A stretch of 64,000 nucleotides of DNA from an uncultured Dehalococcoidia bacterium. Its GTDB lineage: Bacteria; Chloroflexota; Dehalococcoidia; Lucifugimonadales; Lucifugimonadaceae. This document shows, piece after piece, positions 26,593 through 35,399 of the stretch. The notes under the pieces were generated by a model. It did not search any database. It had not been told where the DNA came from and saw only the letters and a list, made by a program, of their open reading frames with translations. The stretch's first letter is position 1; the number at the start of each line of letters is the position of its first letter. Made by a program: the position numbers and the translations under genes. The DNA is taken from positions 1,302,001 through 1,366,000 of the forward strand of contig OX638325.1 of NCBI GenBank assembly GCA_951812795.1, in the 5' to 3' direction.

Positions 26593-26642
26593 CCGTCTAG
26601 TTCCTTTCATCGATGATCGAGCTTGTTCGTATCATCTTCATA

Positions 26643-27080
26643 TCAACTGCTTTCGCAGTACTCCTTTACAGCATCCATATCTTTAACCAGGCCCATTCTG
26701 ATTACTAACTTCAAGACCGGCACGAAGATCCTTGACTTGAACGTGTAGGGCGCAGCATCCATCACCAGCGTCAACTCGGTCGCGCCATCGACAGGCCTCA
26801 CTGTGAATACCGAATCCCATATCGTTCCGCCTTCGTCGGATACTAGCCTCACTCGCTCATTCTCCACGTACTCCGTAACTTCCAAGACAGTGGATGCTTC
26901 TCGACCCATCATCAAACGTGTCTCACGGAAACGCGAGCCGACGCCCTTCCTGACATCAGAAATAAACTCGACATCGACGATGTGAGGGATCGCCTTGGAG
27001 TAGTTGTCGATTTCGGATACCGTGCGGAACACGAAATCTACAGGCGAATCGATCGTTCTACGGACAGTGGTTCTGGACAT
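26643..27080 (-). CDS. SRPBCC (START-like) domain protein
   Basis: 145 aa single-domain protein of the SRPBCC/polyketide cyclase type, with the usual opening (TVRRTIDSPVDFVFRTVSEIDNYSKAIP) and strand pattern. Members hold hydrophobic ligands or act as cyclases; COG3832/RatA-type relatives exist. No catalytic residue can be picked out. It lies on the same strand between two binding-protein genes, but cotranscription is uncertain. Confidence 0.78.
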   Translation of the reverse strand: MSRTTVRRTIDSPVDFVFRTVSEIDNYSKAIPHIVDVEFISDVRKGVGSRFRETRLMMGREASTVLEVTEYVENERVRLVSDEGGTIWDSVFTVRPVDGATELTLVMDAAPYTFKSRIFVPVLKLVIRMGLVKDMDAVKEYCESS

Positions 27081-27169
27081 TCAATCTTCTCAGGCGGAGT
27101 CACGCTCCGATGGAGTTCAATCCATATTCCAGATTCTATCGACAGCCAACTGAACGGACCAATAACGGT

Positions 27170-28453
27170 TCACCGAATTGACGAGAGATCGATCTCATCA
27201 CCCGGCAACGCGTAGATTTCCGTGTCCAGAATTGTGTTGTCCTTGACCGTCCAGACTCGCATCCAGCTAACGACGTTCCCATTTTCATCAAAGTCGACGT
27301 TCCCGGAGGCGCCGATATAATCGACATCCTCACCGTCGCGCACCAACTCCAAAGCCTTCGCAATATCAGTCGGCCCTACAATCTCGCCTGGAGGATTGGC
27401 GACTGATCGCAACTCGTTCCTTACTGCCACCGGATCATCGCTTCCAGCCTTCTCTATAGCCAATGCCAGAACTGCAGCCGCGTCGAACGCCTCCGTAATC
27501 AACGACGCCGAAGGGTTCCCGTCTGTGCGCTCCTCGTACATTCGCCTAAACGCCTCGACGCCGGGCGACGCGGGCGCGCCAGGCGATACGCCGAAATCTC
27601 CCTCGAAGTAGTTTCCCCCAATCGCATCAAACATCGTCTGGCTCCGTGTCACGTCGACAAACATGTAGTCGTCGTAAAACTCTCCCTCGGCCGCTTCGCG
27701 CAGCAAGATCTGACCGGAGTCCGGATAGGCGATCGTAACCAATACCTCCGGCGACCCCTGAGTCGAGTCGCGCAACTCCGACACGTAGCTCGCTTGCCCT
27801 AATTCGTGTGAAACCGCAGCCGTTACCGTCCCACCCATACCCTCAAACGCCTCAATGAACGAATCGTTCAGGCTCGCACCGTAAGCATTGTTAACATACG
27901 TCGTCGATACCCGCTGGTAACCCGCCGCTACTGCCAACTCGGCTAGAACTTGGCTCTTGACTGCGTCGTTGACACGCGTCCTAAACACCATGTCGTTGTC
28001 GGCCAAAGCCGTGATCGCATTCGATGATGATGCTGGCGAAATATGTAGCACCTTTCCAGGAACGGTCACCGACTCCGCAATCGCGATCGTCACGCCGGAA
28101 GATACTGCGCCCATCACGATCTTGACGCCGTCGACATTCACAAGGCCACTCGCCGCGTCGGTGCCTACTTGCTCACTCGTACCACTGTCCCGATGGATCG
28201 CCGAAATCTCTCCGCCGTTGACTCCACCTGCCTCGTTCACCAACTCGAAAGCGAGGTCAATCGCCTCCTGCATCCCTGGCCCAAGTGTGGAAAGGTCTCC
28301 GCTTACCGGCAACACTGTGCCGACCGTCGTGTCGCCACCATCAGATTCTTCAGATGTGCACGAGTATCCGAACACCAATGACAGAATCGAGATAACCGCC
28401 GCAACGCCGATCAAAGACGCCCTCCCGAGAACGGTCTTGCGTAGATGTGACAT
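27170..28453 (-). CDS. Branched-chain-type ABC substrate-binding protein
   Basis: 427 aa, one Peripla_BP_6 domain beginning TTVGTVLPVSGDLSTLGPG. The N-terminal helix is followed by GYSC, a weak lipobox, so export as lipoprotein is probable rather than certain. The ligand-pocket segments (HRDSGTSEQVGTDAASGL, SPASSSNAITAL, YVNNAYG) closely match those of the neighbouring paralogues. ATG 28453 follows a GGGA site; a GTG one codon earlier is also possible. It has no permease or ATPase partner nearby. Confidence 0.88.
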   Translation of the reverse strand: MSHLRKTVLGRASLIGVAAVISILSLVFGYSCTSEESDGGDTTVGTVLPVSGDLSTLGPGMQEAIDLAFELVNEAGGVNGGEISAIHRDSGTSEQVGTDAASGLVNVDGVKIVMGAVSSGVTIAIAESVTVPGKVLHISPASSSNAITALADNDMVFRTRVNDAVKSQVLAELAVAAGYQRVSTTYVNNAYGASLNDSFIEAFEGMGGTVTAAVSHELGQASYVSELRDSTQGSPEVLVTIAYPDSGQILLREAAEGEFYDDYMFVDVTRSQTMFDAIGGNYFEGDFGVSPGAPASPGVEAFRRMYEERTDGNPSASLITEAFDAAAVLALAIEKAGSDDPVAVRNELRSVANPPGEIVGPTDIAKALELVRDGEDVDYIGASGNVDFDENGNVVSWMRVWTVKDNTILDTEIYALPGDEIDLSSIR

Positions 28454-28516
28454 CACATTTCCCGGATTCCTTTAACTTCCGTATTTCACGGCGTTTACTC
28501 TGAAATCGACTCCGAT

Positions 28517-29806
28517 TTACCGCACCGACGATAAATCGATGTCATCGCCCGGAAATGCATATATGTCCGTGTCGACGATTTGGTTTTCTTCGACCTTCCA
28601 AACTCGCATGCCGCTCACAACGTCGCCGTTTTCATCGAAATCGATGTCCCCAGCCGCGCCCACATAGTTGATGTCCGTGCCTTCGCGTACGAGTTCTAAC
28701 GCTCTCGCGATTTCACCGGGCCCGACAATCTCGCCGGGCGGATTAGCCACCGGACGCAATGCGTCCCGCACCGCAACCGGGTCGTCGGTACCCGCCTTCT
28801 CAATCGCTAACGCAATTACGATCGCACCATCGAACGCTTCCGCAATCAATTGTTGATTGGGATCGCCGCCCGTGCGTTCCTCGTAAATCCGCCTGAAATC
28901 GTCGACCGCTGTCGACTGAGGATTGCCTGGTGATACACCGAAATCGCCTTCAAAATGATTTCCGCCAATTGCATCGAACATCGTCTGATTCTTCGTCACG
29001 TCGACAAACATGAACTCGTCATAGATTCCGCTTTCAGCCGCTTCCCGAAGCAAAGTTTGACCCGAGTCCGGGTACGCGATAGTCACTAACACTTCCGGTT
29101 CGTCCTTTGCCGCATCTCGGAGTTCGGAGATGTACGAAGCCTGTCCCAACTCATGCGCCACCGCTGCGGTGACCTCGCCACCCGCGCGTTCGAAATTCTC
29201 CACAAACGATTCGTTCAAACTCGCTCCGTAGGCGTTGTTTATGTAGGTCGTCGAGACTCGCTTGTAACCCAACGCCTCGGCCAAACTTGAGAGCGCTTGA
29301 CTTTTGACGAAATCGTTGACGCGGGTCCGAAACACCATGTCGTTGTCCGCAAGCGCCGTAATCGCTTTCGAGGATGACCCAACCGAAAGATGCAACACGC
29401 CAGCGGGAATAGTAACCGACTCCGCAATGGCGATCGTCACACCGGAGGAATGTGCGGCAATCAAGATATTGACCCCGTCGACGTTGACCAATCCGCTTGC
29501 CGAATCCGTACCGATTTGTTCGTTGGTGCCCGAATCGCGGTGAATCGCCGAAATCTGACCACCGTTCACTCCACCAGCCTCATTCACCAACTCAAAGGCA
29601 AGATCCATCGCTCTTTGGGCGGAAGGGCCAAACGCCGATAGATCTCCGCTAACCGGCATCACCGTGCCAACCTGCACGTCGGCACTCCCCGCTTCACCAG
29701 CTTCTTCCGAACCGCACGAACTCAATGCCAAAGCAATCGCGGCACAAACCGCGAGGAATACAGCCTTGTGGGAACCTCTCGACTTTAAAAGTAGATGACT
29801 TCGCAA
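28517..29806 (-). CDS. Branched-chain-type ABC substrate-binding lipoprotein
   Basis: 429 aa. Signal peptide with good lipobox LSSC near residue 31, then one Peripla_BP_6 domain starting VQVGTVMPVSGDLSAFGPS. It is a close paralogue of the protein downstream (same HRDSGTNEQIGTDSASGL and FRTRVND blocks). The start is a TTG at 29806 with a G-rich sequence upstream; no better in-frame ATG precedes the signal peptide. Third gene of this binding-protein group, 63 bases upstream of the previous one. Confidence 0.88.
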   Translation of the reverse strand: MRSHLLLKSRGSHKAVFLAVCAAIALALSSCGSEEAGEAGSADVQVGTVMPVSGDLSAFGPSAQRAMDLAFELVNEAGGVNGGQISAIHRDSGTNEQIGTDSASGLVNVDGVNILIAAHSSGVTIAIAESVTIPAGVLHLSVGSSSKAITALADNDMVFRTRVNDFVKSQALSSLAEALGYKRVSTTYINNAYGASLNESFVENFERAGGEVTAAVAHELGQASYISELRDAAKDEPEVLVTIAYPDSGQTLLREAAESGIYDEFMFVDVTKNQTMFDAIGGNHFEGDFGVSPGNPQSTAVDDFRRIYEERTGGDPNQQLIAEAFDGAIVIALAIEKAGTDDPVAVRDALRPVANPPGEIVGPGEIARALELVREGTDINYVGAAGDIDFDENGDVVSGMRVWKVEENQIVDTDIYAFPGDDIDLSSVR

Positions 29807-29898
29807 ATGCCCACCCCCAGTAGTACCGAGACTACGTATCTCTAGATTTCAAAATTCGCGCTTCTCGACGAGACGCGCAGCCGCAATCGGCGACGCAA

Positions 29899-30441
29899 TT
29901 AACTCGATTTTGGTGGCGGTGGCAACGAGAGACTCGGTGCCTCGGTGAATCCGAACTCGTTGACCGTTAACAAATATCCCACAACCAGGATCACCAAAGG
30001 CAACACCAACGCGATCACCAGCGACACGTTCTGGGCCTTCCATCGCTCAAAAACGGGCGTCAATAAGCTCGCAAAAATCGTCACGATGGCGCCGAGCGGA
30101 ACAATGTAACGAATTGCTCCCGTTATGTCAGCGCCGTACTCGATCGCTGCGGCAGCTCCGACAGTTAGCAACAGCAGCACGGTCAACACGATATTGAACC
30201 TCCGAGAACGGCTTTGGACATCGCCATTGATTCGCGCCCATATCATCCCGACGATGATCGCACCAATAAACGAAACGACTGCGACACTCCCCGCATTCGC
30301 GATTAAGTCGTCAGGCGAGGTGAGCGGAGCATTGACGAAAATCGCAACCGCGCCACCGATCAACGTCGCGACAAACGCCGGCAATCGATCTTGGATGTGT
30401 GCCCGCGGTCCGGATGGTAATTCCTGAGATTCGCTTTCCAT
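29899..30441 (-). CDS. Small multi-helix membrane protein of unknown function
   Basis: 180 aa. I see about five hydrophobic helices (starting at FVATLIGGAVAIFV, VAVVSFIGAIIVGMIW, VLTVLLLLTVGAAAAI, YIVPLGAIVTIFA, LVIALVLPLVILVVGYLL) and a proline-rich C-terminal tail (LSLPPPPKSS). No family is recognised. ATG 30441 (MESESQ) is chosen because residues upstream look non-coding. It begins 29 bases after the ManD/RspA-type gene on the same strand. Confidence 0.6.
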   Translation of the reverse strand: MESESQELPSGPRAHIQDRLPAFVATLIGGAVAIFVNAPLTSPDDLIANAGSVAVVSFIGAIIVGMIWARINGDVQSRSRRFNIVLTVLLLLTVGAAAAIEYGADITGAIRYIVPLGAIVTIFASLLTPVFERWKAQNVSLVIALVLPLVILVVGYLLTVNEFGFTEAPSLSLPPPPKSS

Positions 30442-30470
30442 GAGTGTTCGTTTCTCTGCGCCAGAACTCG

Positions 30471-31775
30471 CTAAGGCTTGACCATTCCGCCGTCGGCCCG
30501 GCGAACGGTGTCCCACGCGCCACCAAACTCACGATCCTTAAACGGGAACTTAACAGCCATCTCTTCGTCGATGTCGATACCGAGTCCAGGCTTGCCGTTC
30601 GGCCACATCATACCGTCGTGCACCTCAGGAAAACCGGGGAACATTTCTCGCGTCCGCTCTCCAGGAATCGCGTACTCCTGGATGCCGAAGTTGTAGCAGT
30701 TGATATCGAGCATCAGGTTCGCAGCGTGGCCAACCGGAGAGGTGTCGCCGGGTCCGTGCCAAGCCGTTCGAACGCTGAACAACTCACCCATCGCTGCAAA
30801 TTTCTTGCCCGGCGTGATCCCGCCGATCTGCGACATGTGCATGCGCAAAAAGTCGACCAAGCGATCCTTGATCATCGGGATGATCTCGTGCGGACTGTTC
30901 CAAAGCTCGCCCATCGCGATCGGCGTGGCGCACTGTTGACGCACCATCCGGAAATACTCGTTGTCTTCCGGACTGAACAGGTCTTCAAGGAAGAAGAGCT
31001 GATACTTCTCGACCTCTTTAGCGAACCAAACCCCGAGAATCGGCGGTATGCGCTCGTGAACATCGTGAAGGATCTCGACTCCGTAACCGAATCGATCGCG
31101 GATGTGTTCGAAGAGATCCAATGCACCTCTAATGTATGGTTTCGGCTCGAAAACGCCGCCAGGGTGCGCATAAAGCTTGTTGGGATCGTAATCCCTCAAC
31201 CAGGATGTGACGGGAATCGGTCCTTGTGATACGTCGCCCGCAACAATCGAACCGTCGCCCGACGCGCCGTGAGAACCATACGACGAATATCCTTGCGTGG
31301 CAACTTGGACGCGGATGTGATGGAAACCGTTTTCCATGTGCGCCGCCATCCGATCCGCCGTCTCCTCCTTAGTGCCACCGCTCGCGTGAACGTAAACTGG
31401 GGCCGCTTCGCGTGCCCTACCGCCTAGCAAGTCGTAAACCGGCATTCCCGCCATCTTCCCCTTGATGTCCCAGAGGGCTTGGTCAACACCCGACAACGCA
31501 TTGTTCAACACCGGCCCGTTCCGCCAGTAAGACGAAACATACGAAGACTGCCAGATGTCCTCGATATCGGCTACATTCTTGCCCATGAGGAACGGACGGA
31601 GGTAGTCATCGACGGCGGCCTTGACGGTGGATGGTCGTTGCGTAAATGTTGCGCATCCGACGCCGTAGAGGCCAGGTTCCGAAGTTTCGATCTTCACGAT
31701 CACCAGTCGAATGTTGTCCGGCTCGGTCATGATCACTCGGATATCGCGAATCGTGACGTTGTCTGCAGCGGTCAT
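30471..31775 (-). CDS. Enolase-superfamily sugar-acid dehydratase (ManD/RspA type)
   Basis: 434 aa. Belongs to the mannonate dehydratase ManD/'starvation-sensing' RspA branch: HDVHERIPP carries a metal ligand, then LFFLEDLFSPED, MGELWNSPHEIIP, RMHMSQIGGITPGKKFA and TAWHGPGDTSPVGHAANL, all in the expected order. Members dehydrate D-mannonate or D-gluconate; some are poor enzymes, so the exact activity is open. AAGGAGG 4 nt before ATG 31775 is a strong ribosome site. It diverges from the three alcohol dehydrogenase genes, which may act on related compounds. Confidence 0.9.
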   Translation of the reverse strand: MTAADNVTIRDIRVIMTEPDNIRLVIVKIETSEPGLYGVGCATFTQRPSTVKAAVDDYLRPFLMGKNVADIEDIWQSSYVSSYWRNGPVLNNALSGVDQALWDIKGKMAGMPVYDLLGGRAREAAPVYVHASGGTKEETADRMAAHMENGFHHIRVQVATQGYSSYGSHGASGDGSIVAGDVSQGPIPVTSWLRDYDPNKLYAHPGGVFEPKPYIRGALDLFEHIRDRFGYGVEILHDVHERIPPILGVWFAKEVEKYQLFFLEDLFSPEDNEYFRMVRQQCATPIAMGELWNSPHEIIPMIKDRLVDFLRMHMSQIGGITPGKKFAAMGELFSVRTAWHGPGDTSPVGHAANLMLDINCYNFGIQEYAIPGERTREMFPGFPEVHDGMMWPNGKPGLGIDIDEEMAVKFPFKDREFGGAWDTVRRADGGMVKP

Positions 31776-31903
31776 GTTGCCTCCTTAGTGAAAGTTAATG
31801 ATACGTGTCCTCTTCGCCCCAATCCAACCATCACCCGACGCACATGCCTTCATTTCTCGTTAACATGCGAACAGGCACTACCGGCAACTGAAGGAGTAGT
31901 TCG

Positions 31904-32911
31904 ATGAAGGCTATGACTTGGCACGGCGGAAACCACTTCACACTCGACGAAGTCCCAGATCCTGAGTTAAAACCGGGTTTCGTGCTCGTCGAGATCGACA
32001 CGACTGGCATTTGCGGAACCGATGTCCACATCACCCAGGGCCTGTTTCCTTCGGAACCTCCAACCATCCTCGGTCACGAGGGCACCGGCATCATCGTCGA
32101 GGTCGGAGAAGGCGTCTCAAAAGAACGCATCGGTCAACGCGTAGTCTTGAACCACAGCGCTCACTGCTTCGAATGCTGGAACTGCCGGAACTGGAACGTC
32201 TCTCGCTGCCAGGTTGCTCCCATCTCCTCAAATGGCCTCTTCGCTCAATACGTTGCTCTACATTCCCGCACCGCTCTTCAACTGCCGGGAAGCCTAGATA
32301 TCGAGACCGCGGCCATGACTGAGCCGGCCGCTTGCTGCCTCTCCGGCGTGGAGATGCTCGACATCCCATACCGCGCCACTGGTCTAGTCATCGGCGCCGG
32401 CATTATGGGACTCTTCACGGCCGCCTTCATGAAGACTCACGGCGTTGAGACGCTCGTCGTATCCGAGCCGGTAAAGGTTCGCCGCGAAATGGCTAAGCAG
32501 TTCGGTGCCGAGATCCTCCATGATCCCAACGACGTTCCGCTTGAGGAAGTGATGGCCCAAGTAACCGATGAAGGCCGAGGATTCAGCGTTACTGCCGAGG
32601 CTGTCGGAAAACCAGAACTCATCGCCGCCTGCGTCAACGTGACGAAACCGCGCGGCCAGACCCTCATGATCGGAGTCTGCCCTGAAGGTTCGCCGCTCCC
32701 CGTCGACCTCTACGACATGCACTTCCGCGAGATAAAGCTCGTCGGAGCCTTTGGACGCGGAAACGTATTCCACCGCGTCCCTGGCGAACTCGACAAACTC
32801 AACCTCGAAAACGTGATCTCCGGCCGCTATCCCCTAGCCGATCTTCCCGATGCCATCACCGCCTCCGCCGAAGGCCTTGGTGTCAAATTCGCCATCAAAC
32901 CAAACGCATAA
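31904..32911 (+). CDS. Zinc-dependent MDR alcohol/polyol dehydrogenase, copy 1
   Basis: 335 aa. Catalytic zinc region GICGTD and GHEGTG; structural zinc ligands with spacing C-x2-C-x2-C-x7-C (CFECWNCRNWNVSRC); NAD-binding VIGAGIMG. AAGGAG precedes ATG 31904. First of three tandem paralogues with 24-base gaps. The cofactor half is nearly identical in all three, whereas the substrate half differs, suggesting related but distinct alcohol substrates. A polyol or sugar-acid substrate is inferred from the neighbouring dehydratase. Confidence 0.9.
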   Translation: MKAMTWHGGNHFTLDEVPDPELKPGFVLVEIDTTGICGTDVHITQGLFPSEPPTILGHEGTGIIVEVGEGVSKERIGQRVVLNHSAHCFECWNCRNWNVSRCQVAPISSNGLFAQYVALHSRTALQLPGSLDIETAAMTEPAACCLSGVEMLDIPYRATGLVIGAGIMGLFTAAFMKTHGVETLVVSEPVKVRREMAKQFGAEILHDPNDVPLEEVMAQVTDEGRGFSVTAEAVGKPELIAACVNVTKPRGQTLMIGVCPEGSPLPVDLYDMHFREIKLVGAFGRGNVFHRVPGELDKLNLENVISGRYPLADLPDAITASAEGLGVKFAIKPNA

Positions 32912-32935
32912 CCGCGAAATCTTGGGAGATCCAAT

Positions 32936-33943
32936 ATGAAGGCGATGACTTGGCAAGGCGGTAACCGGTTCACTCATGATGATGTGCCGGATCCAGTTGC
33001 GGAGCCGGGTTTCGTGGTGGTCAAGATGGACACGACTGGCATCTGCGGGACGGATGTGCACGCCACGCAGGGACTCTTCCCGTGGTACCCGCCGCAGATT
33101 ATGGGTCACGAAGGCTCTGGCGTGATCGTTGATGTCGGCGAGGGAGTCGCCAAGGACCGGATAGGTCAGCGAGTGGCGGTGAACCGCAAGGCGCAATGCT
33201 ACGAGTGTTGGAGCTGCCGGAACTGGAACACCTTCCGCTGCGAGGTCGCTCCGGAATCCCCGGACGGAATGTACGCAGAGTACATCGGCCTCGACGCCCG
33301 GGCCGCTATCGCGCTACCGGGCGATCTCGATATCGAGACTGCCGCGTTGACTGAACCCGCGTCGTGCTGTCTGGCCGGAGTCGAGACGCTCGACATCCCT
33401 TACCGCGCAACGGGCTTGGTCATCGGTGCCGGCGTCATGGGTCTCTTCACCGCCGCATTCATGAAGTCGCACGGGGTCGAGACCCTGGTGGTGTCGGAAC
33501 CGGTGACGGTGCGACGCGAGATTGCGACGCAGTTCGGGGCCGACATCCTGCACGATCCCCGCGACGTCCCGCTGTCTGAGGTCATCGCTGATGTAACCGA
33601 CGAAGGTCGCGGCTTCGATGTGACCGCCGAAGCGGTCGGCAAGCCGGAACTCGTGGCCGCTTGCATCAACGCCACCAAACCCCGAGGTCAGACGCTGATG
33701 ATCGGCGTCAGCCCGGAGGGATCCACGCTGCCGATCGATCTATACGACATGCATTTCCGCGAGATCAATTTGATGGGTTCCATGGGACGGGGGGACGTGT
33801 TCCATCGGGTACCGAACGAGTTGACGAAGCTCAATCTTGAAAATGTGATCTCCGGCCGCTACCCACTCGCCGAACTTCCCGACGCCATAACTGCCTCGGC
33901 GGAAGGTCTGGGTGTCAAGTTCGTAATCAAACCAAACGGTTAG
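32936..33943 (+). CDS. Zinc-dependent MDR alcohol/polyol dehydrogenase, copy 2
   Basis: 335 aa, same architecture as copy 1: GICGTD, GHEGSG, structural zinc cluster CYECWSCRNWNTFRC and VIGAGVMG. It has the most divergent N-terminal half of the three (for example EVAPESPDGMYAEYIG) and asparagine/methionine changes near the C-terminus (INLMGSMGRGDVFHRVP). GGGAG lies 7 nt before ATG 32936. Codon choice is more GC-rich than in copies 1 and 3. Confidence 0.9.
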   Translation: MKAMTWQGGNRFTHDDVPDPVAEPGFVVVKMDTTGICGTDVHATQGLFPWYPPQIMGHEGSGVIVDVGEGVAKDRIGQRVAVNRKAQCYECWSCRNWNTFRCEVAPESPDGMYAEYIGLDARAAIALPGDLDIETAALTEPASCCLAGVETLDIPYRATGLVIGAGVMGLFTAAFMKSHGVETLVVSEPVTVRREIATQFGADILHDPRDVPLSEVIADVTDEGRGFDVTAEAVGKPELVAACINATKPRGQTLMIGVSPEGSTLPIDLYDMHFREINLMGSMGRGDVFHRVPNELTKLNLENVISGRYPLAELPDAITASAEGLGVKFVIKPNG

Positions 33944-33967
33944 ACCTCAACGTTCAAGGAACTCGAC

Positions 33968-34975
33968 ATGAAGGCACAGACCTGGCACGGCGGCGCACAT
34001 TTTACTCTCGACGACATCCCGGATCCCAAACCGTCCCCCGATTACGTAGTGGTAGCAATCGACACCACCGGTATCTGCGGCACCGACGTGCATGTAACTC
34101 AAGGCCTGTTTCCAAAAGACCCGCCGCAGATTTTGGGCCACGAAAGTTCCGGCATCATCGTCGAAGTCGGCGATGGGGTCTCCAAAGATCGTATCGGTCA
34201 GCGCGTTTGCGTCAACCATCCGGCGAGCTGCTACGAGTGCTGGTATTGCCGAAACTGGAGCTTATGCCGGTGCGAAAACCAGCCAATGATTTCCAACGGC
34301 TATTTCGCGCAATACGCCGCCGTCGCATCGCGGTCTGCCGTTGAGATTCCGGAGACGCTCGATTTGGAGACCGCCGCTCTGACCGAACCGGCTGCGTGTT
34401 GCCTATCGGGTGTTGAAATGCTTGACATCCCGTACCGCGCTACCGGCCTCGTCATCGGCGCTGGCATCATGGGGCTATTCACCGCTGTTTTTTTGAAATC
34501 CCACGGCGTCGAAACGCTAGTCGTTTCGGAACCGGTCAAGATCAGACGCGAAATGGCCAAGCAATTCGGAGCCGACATCCTACACGACCCCAACGATGTA
34601 CCTCTTTCGGAGGTTGTCGCCGACGTCACAGACAACGGACGCGGGTTTAGCGTCACCGCCGAAGCTGTCGGCAAGCCCGAACTCGTCGCCGCCTGCGTCA
34701 ACTCCACAAAACCCCGCGGCCAGACCCTCATGATCGGCGTCAGCCCGGAAGGATCACCACTCCCCGTCGACCTCTACGACATGCACTACCGAGAAATTAA
34801 ACTCATCGGAGCTTTCCGCCAAGGCGACGTCACCCACCGCGTCCCAAGAGAACTCGCAAAACTAAACCTCGAAAACGTGATCTCCGGCTGCTACCCTCTA
34901 GCCGATTTACCCGAAGCGATCACCGCATCCGCCAAAGGCTTAGGCATCAAATTCGCCATCAAACCCAACCGCTAG
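33968..34975 (+). CDS. Zinc-dependent MDR alcohol/polyol dehydrogenase, copy 3
   Basis: 335 aa, GICGTD, GHESSG, CYECWYCRNWSLCRC and VIGAGIMG. AAGGA precedes ATG 33968. One of the residues near the active site differs from copies 1 and 2 (HESSG instead of HEG). The stop codon overlaps the end of the convergent PaREP1-like gene by 4 bases (CTAG). Confidence 0.9.
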   Translation: MKAQTWHGGAHFTLDDIPDPKPSPDYVVVAIDTTGICGTDVHVTQGLFPKDPPQILGHESSGIIVEVGDGVSKDRIGQRVCVNHPASCYECWYCRNWSLCRCENQPMISNGYFAQYAAVASRSAVEIPETLDLETAALTEPAACCLSGVEMLDIPYRATGLVIGAGIMGLFTAVFLKSHGVETLVVSEPVKIRREMAKQFGADILHDPNDVPLSEVVADVTDNGRGFSVTAEAVGKPELVAACVNSTKPRGQTLMIGVSPEGSPLPVDLYDMHYREIKLIGAFRQGDVTHRVPRELAKLNLENVISGCYPLADLPEAITASAKGLGIKFAIKPNR

Positions 34976-35337
34976 TTTTGTGCGTCGCGCGTCAACTCCA
35001 TCATGCGATTCACGAAACGGTGCACACGCAAACGATCGAGAACGAATTCGTAGTCTTCCATCATGCCGTTGTAGAAGTTCGAGTGGAAGTATCTAGCAAT
35101 AGAAAATCCGTCTGCGAGTGATGGCTCTTGGTATTCGGTTGCGAACTGCTCAACCGCCTGTACCATCGAACGGTGGGTCTTCGCCTCCATGCCCCGTCGC
35201 TTCATCTCGGCAATCACGACGTGTGACGCCGCACACCACAGCTTTTCGGATGCTTGGAGAATGTCGCCCGCGTCAAACTCTCGGTCAGCATCTTCGAGGA
35301 ACTTCTGGGCGGTCTCGATGTGTTCCGTCGTCAGCAT
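34972..35337 (-). CDS. PaREP1/HEPN-like small helical protein
   Basis: 121 aa, all-helical. The motif GDILQASEKLWCAASHVV resembles the PaREP1/DUF86-like HEPN group of small helical proteins; the function of this group is not established. No catalytic R-x4-6-H motif of HEPN RNases is evident. Start ATG 35337 has a weak SD. It overlaps the stop of the convergent dehydrogenase. The family call is tentative. Confidence 0.6.
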   Translation of the reverse strand: MLTTEHIETAQKFLEDADREFDAGDILQASEKLWCAASHVVIAEMKRRGMEAKTHRSMVQAVEQFATEYQEPSLADGFSIARYFHSNFYNGMMEDYEFVLDRLRVHRFVNRMMELTRDAQN

Positions 35338-35399
35338 GTGTTTTCAAGTCCCATTGAACGATTCGATTTATAGGGGCAATCCTAACAGCCACCGTCGTT

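Noticed and set aside
30444-31229. Plus-strand frame of 261 codons
   Set aside because: Antisense to the ManD/RspA-type gene, which has complete motifs and a strong SD.
30471-31775. Regulator 'starvation-sensing protein RspA'
   Set aside because: The motifs are those of enolase-superfamily dehydratases; the old regulatory name is not supported by the sequence.
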